Positions 57,377 to 64,000 of a stretch of DNA of 64,000 nucleotides are shown here, piece by piece. Location of the stretch: contig NC_064229.1 in the NCBI RefSeq assembly GCF_023101765.2, forward strand, positions 6,548,473 to 6,612,472. Reading direction: 5' to 3'. How positions within the stretch are numbered: the first letter of the stretch is position 1; every line of letters begins with the position of its first letter. The translations under genes and the position numbers were made by a program. The DNA is from Spodoptera frugiperda (lineage: Eukaryota; Arthropoda; Insecta; Lepidoptera; Noctuidae). The notes beneath the pieces were generated by a model. That model saw only the letters and a program-made list of their open reading frames with translations, had not been told where the DNA came from and made no database searches.

Positions 57377-57470
57377 ACCCTTAGTATGAGTGTACTTTAC
57401 GTTTAAAGTAATCGAAACGAGACCACGTTCGGCGCTCTGATTGGCTGGCTCGAATAAACCAACCATAATG
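57377..57470 (+). repeat. Left half of palindromic MITE (family G)
   Basis: CCCTTAGTATGAGTGTACTT, TACGTTTAAAGTAATCGAAA and CGCTCTGATTGGCTGGCTCG match the left and central parts of the complete copy at 38292-38428. Confidence 0.55.
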
Positions 57471-57667
57471 CCACAGCCGCTGAACGAGCCGTGCAGTCAT
57501 ATGTGTCAAATTATTTTTAGGCAGCTAGGAGGAAAGCTGAATGAGGAAAGTCTCCACAAATAATAAGCATACTGGAATCCAAGTATTTATTCAACTAAAA
57601 CTTTAATCTCATCATACTTACATCATACGACCTTCAATCCTGTAGGAAAAAAACGTACTCCTTTTTA

Positions 57668-57770
57668 AAAGGCCGGTAACGTACCTGTGACCCCTCTGGT
57701 GTTGCGGGTATCCATGGGCGACCCTGGTCGTTTACGATCACCCGTCTGCACGTTTGCCTCCTATACAAAT
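57668..57770 (+). repeat. Family D repeat, 3' fragment
   Basis: It carries GGCCGGTAACGTACCTGTGA, CCTCTGGTGTTGCGGGTATC and CATGGGCGACCCTGG, followed by a diverged CATC..CGTCTGC tail, as in the 3' part of 31671-31978. Confidence 0.55.
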
Positions 57771-57989
57771 TTCGTAAGTTCTAACAATTTTAACCAATAG
57801 ATCCCTCATTCGCTTTAAATAGCAGTCACGTTTGAACCATTCTGCCAATAACACAGAGGCGTATTTAATCGTACCAATCAGTACTTAGATAAATTTCGTG
57901 ACCACAAAAAAGGCTATATCATTGGCTACGGACACCAATAAACGTGACGTGACACCGAAACTGTGTGACGGCTAACATTGTTATCATAA

Positions 57990-58085
57990 GTTAAGTGACA
58001 CGTGACCAGGCGTCTGCGCAGACCGCACGTGGCTGAATAGCTGACATAATAAACTCATTGACACTAGAAGTGACGTCATCAATGT
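57990..58085. promoter_or_regulatory. E-box/E-box/CRE module
   Basis: CACGTG at 57999-58004 and 58026-58031 is followed by a perfect CRE, TGACGTCA, at 58071-58078, all within 80 bp. The first E-box sits in GACACGTGACC, close to the extended GTCACGTGAC form. CTGCGCAG lies between the E-boxes. Clock-gene enhancers combine E-box and CRE sites; that role is inferred. Confidence 0.45.
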
Positions 58086-58621
58086 TCGCGTGTACCGTGT
58101 AGCGGACGAATTCATTACTGCCGAAAATAATAAAAATATATTAGGCACCTTTTCATATGTGGAGGCGAACTATTGTTCCTTTTCTAAGAACTCATATTTG
58201 TGTTTGACTTTGACTTTGAAGTATGGTAGTGCGGTTATTTGAGAAGAAAAGGAAACGTGATTTTAAACAAATAATACTTTTCGAGCATGAAAATAATAAT
58301 GTTCAAGTGTTTTTCCGTGCACGAATAATGTTTGCACACAAAAAAATCCTATACATTTTTAGAAATACACATTCCCAAAAATATTCAGATTGTTTTTGTT
58401 TTCTAGACATGTTATGATTTATTACTCAGTCTCTATGTAATCGGGGATAACTATATTGAAAGTTCTATATCAAAATAAAGCTCTGGATCGAATTCAATTG
58501 CACGCAATCGTGTGAATGCTTCTATGTGATACTTTCAACCTCTTTACATATGTATGTAAAGAGTAAACAGTAAGTAACTAAAAGAGCTTATTAGTAATAT
58601 GTAGTCTAATGAAATCACAAT

Positions 58622-58720
58622 ACAGTCGAATCTCGTTAATTCGAAGCTCTCTATAATAATTGGGAGTTATCACGAGATCCCTAGAAAATCTCTTAACATT
58701 TCGAAATCAATTAATACATT
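58622..58720 (+). repeat. Possible pogo/Tigger-type MITE end
   Basis: After a TA dinucleotide the sequence reads CAGTCGAATCTCGTTAATTC, resembling the terminal inverted repeat style (CAGT...CTCG...AATTCG) of pogo/Tigger elements. Related AATTCGAA words recur to about 58960, but the opposite terminus was not found. Confidence 0.35.
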
Positions 58721-59547
58721 TTCATACACTTGGTAATTCGAACGAAAATGTCAATTCTACGTTAACCAAAATGACTCGAACTTATCGACATCAAGCTCTC
58801 GACAAATCGAAGTTGCTGAGATAAAAGAACAAAAAGATCTTAGAACTTGCAGAAGTCAGTAATGACATTTTAGGTAGGTAAATTTAAATTTCAGACCATT
58901 TGATATTACGACATTCGGCAATTCGAAATATTTGAAAAGTCCCCTTAGTTTTGAAGTAAGGAATGTCGACTACATCTACCTATGTAGTAATATTTTATAC
59001 GTACCAAAAGACGGAAAAATTTACTTATCTTCAAATTATTATTGCATTTACCGCATTACAGTCTGAAGGTCTAACACTTTTACGTCACAGATGTTAACCA
59101 AACCGCATATTAGGCTATAAATCTATGTAGTTATTGGAAATACAAATACAGTTTCTGTGACGCGGTATTTATCAAGTATTCTAGGTTTTTTATTATATTG
59201 AAACCTAACTGTATATAGTTTCCAAGATCTCTAATTCTCTATTGTTAATTGTAAAAACTCTTTGTGTATATTTTTCACCAAGAGTTCTTTCCAAAAGTGG
59301 TAGACAGAGGGATATGATTAAGCAAAATCCACCGTTAGATAATTTTATTTATTCGAGTGTAAGAGTATTTTAATATAGTGATGAAGATAATACAAATATT
59401 TCACAGATTAATCTCTTCTAATAATTATGTGTGTAGTCATATACTAAGGAAAATACAATTCAAGGAAATCTAACAGATTTCCAACAACTCGAATGATACG
59501 AGGAAAACCGTTTTGATTAGGTATGTGCAACGCTGTACATTATCAAT

Positions 59548-59567
59548 GTATGTAGGTACCTACATAC
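59548..59567. repeat. 20-bp perfect palindrome
   Basis: GTATGTAGGTACCTACATAC is its own reverse complement. The core TAGGTACCTA recurs in looser form across the window and may be genome-typical low-complexity sequence. Confidence 0.5.
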
Positions 59568-59791
59568 TTAGGTACAATGCTAGGACGTGTAAGTGTCAAT
59601 GACCTCTGTAAGCACTATGTATAGTAGTGCACAATGTAAACATAGTAATTATGTTGATATTTATTATGTCTGGACTATAATGGTATCTTTGTAAAAGTCT
59701 GTCTAGATTTTATTGGTGAGGAGTTAGTTGGTCTGTGGGTGATCCCTCAGTAATATTATGGGTAGTTTTCCTTTGAAAGTGAATCGTTTAC

Positions 59792-59836
59792 GTAATAATG
59801 TGTAGACAAAGGTAGACTTTGTCTACACATTATTAC
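59792..59836. repeat. Perfect inverted repeat, 20-nt arms, 5-nt loop
   Basis: Arms 59792-59811 and 59817-59836 (starting GTAATAATGTGTAGAC) are exactly complementary across a 5-nt loop. The arrangement is like the 22503-22552 hairpin but the sequence is unrelated. No target-site duplication was seen. Confidence 0.8.
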
Positions 59837-60256
59837 ATATGCATACGTCTGTTTTATAAAAAGTTTAGCAAAGCAACCCACTGATGGTGGTGTCGCGTCT
59901 GACACGAATATTCATATTAACTGATTCTCACTTTATTATAAGATTCATTTGGAAATTTAGACTACTATTTACTTACCAGTGCTTATATGTGCAGACATAT
60001 ATTACCTATGTATTTTGATGAAAAACATACAATATTTTACCTTATTTACTTGTAAATAGGACTTTGATCCGAATACAATAATTAACTTGTAATTAAACAA
60101 CCTATTGTTACTACAAAAACAATGCCTGTCGGTAATTCAATTAAAATAAATAATGATAATGTAAGGTTGACTTTCATTAAAGGTCCGTGGTATTTGTGCC
60201 TAGATGCTTATTTTATGTAAATGAAGTTATAAAGCTTCTACATTTTAATATTATAC

Positions 60257-60394
60257 GTTTCGTGAGATATACTAAATTAATAATTCTATTTTTCGGCATA
60301 AGCCGCAGCACGACGGCGGACGCGTCGTGTGTGTTATGTGCTCATAAATATGAGCCTCTAGTATGGCTTTGAAACTAGTCGAGTTCCTCCTTAC
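60257..60394 (+). repeat. Penelope-tail fragment
   Basis: It starts TTTCGTGAGATATACTAAAT, like the left edge of the 50.0 kb pair, and continues to GCTCATAAATATGAGCCTCT, AGTATGGCTTTGAAACTAGT and CGAGTTCCTCC. The closing CGTGAGTA part is missing. Confidence 0.6.
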
Positions 60395-61554
60395 ATTATG
60401 TTTTACACTGGTATAAGGTTTAAAATAATTAGAATATTTTACAATTTGTGAACATATTATATTACTCATGCATAACTGCATATAATTTTAGAAAACCCAA
60501 CACAATTTTATTCGAAGCTACGTGCGTAGTTGCATGGAATTGGTTTCAAACTGATTTTCCTCAAAATGTACGTAAGTTTTGCACTTCTATACAATTCAAC
60601 CATAGTTTTTTCTTGTTTAACCTTTAATGCCAAAAGAGTTCTGACACAATAGCCTTAAAATAGTTAAAAACATAAGGCTGCCAGTATTTTAAATATAAAA
60701 GTGCACGTGACTTGAAAATCGAATGATTAAGTTGACCGTTGATGTTCGAATAGTGTCAATGTTGTATAAATAAAGTCTGGTTTTAAATACATACATTTTT
60801 TATGCGTTAAAGTTTACCATAATGTAATATTATTATTGAAACTACACATACATATATACTTTCATGTTTTTTACTAAATATTTTTAAACATGTTTGTGTT
60901 CCTTTGTTGAATAGTTAAATATTTTTTATTTTATTTTTATAGTAGCTAGCTTTTGCAAGAAAAGGGTTGAAAGTTGGAACACACAATCATAGATACCATT
61001 GCAATAATTATTTTCTACTAGTACTTCGGACTGCCTCAATCATTAGTTTCTGCCTTTATAGCCTTCCTTCCCTGTCCACAAATAATTCAGGACCAAAATT
61101 TGCCAAATTTGTCCAAACGTTCTCGAGTTTTAGCGAGACCAACAAACAGCTATTGGTTTTTATATATAGATATACATTTTCCCACTTAGCTACAACATTT
61201 GACCAGACTTAAAAAAAACCTATAAATAAAAATAAACTTAAAAACAAGACGGTCTCAGTATTATCTGTAAATAAGTCCACATGGCGATCGTCACGTGAGT
61301 TTAGTTTTCCTTAAAGTCGCGTGGACACACGCATGAGTACTCCAACTGCTAATGCAGTGTAAATCCTGAAATCAACTCACATGGCTCATGTGTATGCTTC
61401 CGTGTGATATAACGCCTCTTTGGGTGTGTAGAATGAGAGGATTTGGGTTCCAAGTCCAGTTTAGAGTCTCTAGTGTTTTTAATATCCTCTATAGCAACGT
61501 GACTATGACTTATAAGTTTTTTTTAGGTGTCTGTTTTAATAATAATTGTCCTTA

Positions 61555-61680
61555 GACGTAAATACTAAATTAACTAAAACTACGGTTAACTCACGCTAAA
61601 TATTATGAGAAAAGCTCTACTAGTTTCGAGTTACATGAGGTGATTCTTCAGTCAGTGAGCAGTCGTGACACTCCCTAATG
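61555..61680 (-). repeat. Diverged Penelope-tail-like fragment
   Basis: It contains TTAACTCACG and CTACTAGTTTCGAGTTACAT. In reverse complement this is CGAAACTAGTAG, preceded by CTGAAGAATCACC, a variant of the tail found at 25333-25470. Confidence 0.45.
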
Positions 61681-61755
61681 GCGTCATTTTAGGCAGAAGA
61701 GAACTAAGATCATGATATACAGGCGATTAATTTAGTAAAATTTAGTGGATTTTAT

Positions 61756-61795
61756 TACTCCTGCTTTTCGAGCCGGAGCCCCGGTAAGACACGCT
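61756..61795 (-). repeat. Family B SINE fragment, minus orientation
   Basis: ACTCCTGCTTTTCGAGCCGG followed by AGCCCCGGTAAG is the reverse complement of the 5' part of family B (compare 7828-7850). Confidence 0.55.
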
Positions 61796-62699
61796 AGACA
61801 TGTCCGTTGACTTTAGATACACCACCATAATGCTAGCGTATGGTCCCAAATACTAAGTTACTACTAACTGTGTAAATTATAATTAAATTACCAATATCAT
61901 CAAGAGCGACCCTATGTCTAACTTGTCAAATTAGGCGGAATGTAGGCCTGAGAAAGAAATTTACCCGATAACGCTATCTCTATAGAATAAAACAAATTTC
62001 ATCAAAACAAATTCTTATGTGCTATTGTTATAAGTTCATAAGTGATAAAGAATCACTGCCAACGACCTAGCTAAACGTTACTATAACGATAACGTTCGAT
62101 AACGTTATTTATAGTTATTAACTACCACTCTAATAGCGCTAATTAAAAAAATAATTAATGTGTTGACAAATAGTGAATAGTTGTAATTGTTATTAGAATT
62201 GTATTTGCACTATGGCTATCTAGTTAGGTACAGTTGAATTAGGTGATATGACTAGGCCAAGATGCAAAACCGTGATTGCATTGAGTTTTTCAATACTTTA
62301 CCTTACCTATGAGTTCCAGCACAGCCTAAAGTTAGAAGTTCTATTTTATTCTACTTTGCACGAAAAACGAAAATACTTTGAATATTGCAGACAATTACAA
62401 TGACAGATTCATTTGAGAAACGTGAACGTTGACTATGAAATAGCATTTCTGGTATTATGTTTGCGCCGTGACTTAACGACTGATAATGCCTGTTAATATA
62501 ATAATTAATTACTTAATATTCAATAAATTTTAGAATATAATTTAACCAATTTCTGTAAGAATAAGAATACCAAAAGCATACAAAAAAATTAGAAACGATG
62601 TTTCGAATATTTTAAAATAAATATTAATGGCCACTATAAAGTTTAGCCGCGTGCGTTCATAGTGACGTATTAGTGTTGAATGACAATAAGTTTGATTGC

Positions 62700-62735
62700 G
62701 GTGCGCGGGCGCACGTGACTGCTCACGTGGTCATT
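62700..62735. promoter_or_regulatory. Tandem CACGTG E-box module, 6-nt spacer
   Basis: CACGTG at 62712-62717 and 62724-62729 is separated by ACTGCT (6 nt), within GCGGGCGCACGTGACTGC and GCTCACGTGGTC. Another CACGTG lies at 62835. Spacing and flanks fit a cooperative bHLH-PAS site (CLOCK:CYCLE type), on motif evidence only. Confidence 0.5.
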
Positions 62736-63234
62736 GTTTCCAGCCAGTGTTTAACTTTCACTTGACTGTTGGCTTTTACTGGTGTCTGTAACAGTGGCCA
62801 GCATTGTCTTTAATTAGGACATTCTTTGTATAGTCACGTGTATTCTGTAGGAACTTGATCGCGCAAGTCTTCTTCAAACTGCACATTAGGATTTTCTTAT
62901 GTGTCGTTGGTGCGTTACACTATTTAAATTGTATGTAAGAATTTGTATGTAAATAATATAGGCGTTTATAAATTGCGACCTAGAACAACAATTTACGGAT
63001 TATACAAATAAATAATCCTTAGCTGTACATGTTATACAATAGCTAGTCTCCCAGTCAGTCGCTACACCAACCGTCCTAATTCTTCTAATTTAATATAATG
63101 TTTGCTCCTTGAGCTTTAAAGGGCAAAAATTACACAAATTTTTATTTGTTACTCTATGAATAAATTCGTAAACTTCACCAAATAGTACGTCAAGTTACTT
63201 ATTTTTTTTTTACTTCTAAATAAATAAATTTAAA

Positions 63235-63805
63235 AAATTAAAAAACCCGACTGCATAAAAAACACTTTAAATAAAAACTGAAAAGTAAAAAACAAGCTTA
63301 GTCTAAAAGTGTAGATAGCAATGCTATTACCACAAAATTAAATAATTTCATAATCAATACACAAAAAATAATAATCTTATGCGAAACATAGTTGAGTGCA
63401 ACAGTCGGGACCCATATTGAATGATTTTAGTCTCGTTTATTTTCTAGGCGCCTCACGGCCGCCATGTTGGTTTTTGTTTTACGTCACATATCTAAGAACA
63501 CTTGGGTAATTAAGACGAATCCAACGATACCCTGATTGTCGAAATCCATCAAGCCGTTTCGAAGAAATGAGGTAATAAAGAATATTAGGCTCATACATAC
63601 AAGATACGCGCGAAAAACATAACCCTTCCTTGGCAGTCGGGTAAAAAGGAGGTTCTCAGTTTGACCTGTATGTAAGTATGTATGTTTGTGCGCGATTATC
63701 TCGCGTTTGGCTGAAGTGATTTTAATGTGGAAACTGAACTGATAACAAGGTGTTAGGCATATTACCAGACTTAAATGAAAAGAGTGAAGACGGTTCCCTT
63801 TTTTA
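63235..63805 (+). repeat. Interspersed repeat (family E)
   Basis: It opens with an A-rich stretch and ACCCGACTGCATAAAA, then has CACGGCCGCCATGTTGG, AGGAGGTTCTCAGTTTGACC, GCGCGATTATCTCGC and GACGGTTCCCTTTT. The last three blocks recur inverted at 15085-15300. GCCGCCATGTTG matches a YY1/Pho site but belongs to the repeat. No coding frame was seen. Confidence 0.55.
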
Positions 63806-64000
63806 ATAAGTTTTATTTACTAACAGACTGCAATCATAATCCTTATAATAGATAAAAATCTAAACAATTTTCAATTTGTCTTGTTGTGTTTTACCTATAT
63901 ATGACGATTGTTATGAATACCTTGTCAATGGTGTCTTATTATATTATGTTATGGGAATTCCTTGTCAGTCACGTGTGTTTTGTTTTACATTAATTCGTTC

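Larger units (their letters stand above)
49880..64000. other. Long non-genic, E-box-rich region
   Basis: No coding exon was recognised on either strand. Between transposon pieces the sequence is AT-rich with small GC-rich islands that repeatedly contain the palindrome CACGTG. There are eighteen copies between 49618 and 63975, listed in the findings. CACGTT-type variants occur within AACGTGAC words near 53544, 54361, 57942 and 61498. This pattern suggests an intron or upstream region of a gene regulated by bHLH factors outside the window. Confidence 0.5.

Noticed and set aside
61590..61660. A complete hammerhead ribozyme (CTGAAGA ... CGAAAC ... GTA on the minus strand)
   Set aside because: The bases next to CTGAAGA do not pair with those after GTA, so stem I does not close. 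It is kept only as part of the tail-motif finding.
63412..63480. A promoter with a perfect YY1/Pho site (GCCGCCATGTTG)
   Set aside because: The site lies inside a dispersed repeat (family E), so it is probably part of the repeat rather than a locus-specific element.
1..64000. CRISPR arrays, bacterial operons, viral genomes
   Set aside because: The window is clearly eukaryotic (spliced genes, SINEs, LTR elements). No spaced direct repeats of CRISPR type are present. The only virus-like content is the BEL/Pao retrotransposon, which lacks an envelope frame.

Overview
This is a eukaryotic window, almost certainly from a moth or butterfly (Lepidoptera). The evidence is AT-rich sequence with large introns, canonical GT-AG splice sites, and several repeat types I associate with Lepidoptera (tRNA-headed SINEs, Helitron-like ends, Penelope, BEL/Pao, mariner). 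It holds parts of only two host genes. No rRNA, functional tRNA or CRISPR array was seen.

Layout: (1) 1-24,433 has no coding exon I can support. It is either the long first intron of the Jupiter gene or sequence upstream of it, and it carries scattered SINE pieces, CpG-rich patches and a diverged tandem duplication (10.8-12.4 kb). (2) 24,434-about 30,935, plus strand, is the 3' part of a Jupiter/HN1-family microtubule-associated protein gene. Three exons are well supported (24434-24584, 25780-25924, 29482-29618). A fourth, very large and phase-symmetric exon is a candidate cassette (27985-28719). An internally deleted mariner lies in the intron before the cassette, and a small inverted-repeat element lies in the 3' UTR. 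(3) 31,220-33,403, minus strand, is a complete five-exon D-aminoacyl-tRNA deacylase gene (dtd, 178 residues) that converges on Jupiter. (4) 34-42 kb is repeat-rich. It includes a Helitron-like element (39830-42210) interrupted by a 5'-truncated Penelope-like retroelement with a GIY-YIG domain, bounded by a 12-bp target-site duplication. (5) 42,713-49,128 is a nearly intact BEL/Pao LTR retrotransposon on the minus strand. Its two 240-bp LTRs read as identical, it has a 5-bp target-site duplication, and one frame break lies in a homopolymer near the start of gag. (6) 49-64 kb has no recognisable gene but carries 18 perfect CACGTG E-boxes in 14.4 kb, plus 4 more between 35.4 and 39.2 kb. Two tandem pairs have 6- and 7-nt spacers, and one cluster includes a CRE. 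This looks like a long regulatory region of a bHLH-controlled gene outside the window.

The host genes have unrelated jobs: Jupiter binds microtubules and dtd does translational quality control. They appear to share only a short convergent 3' interval. The most interesting items are the E-box array, the Jupiter cassette exon with its internal repeats and duplicated NP-(V/I)-TGDG motif, and the nested, datable transposon insertions.
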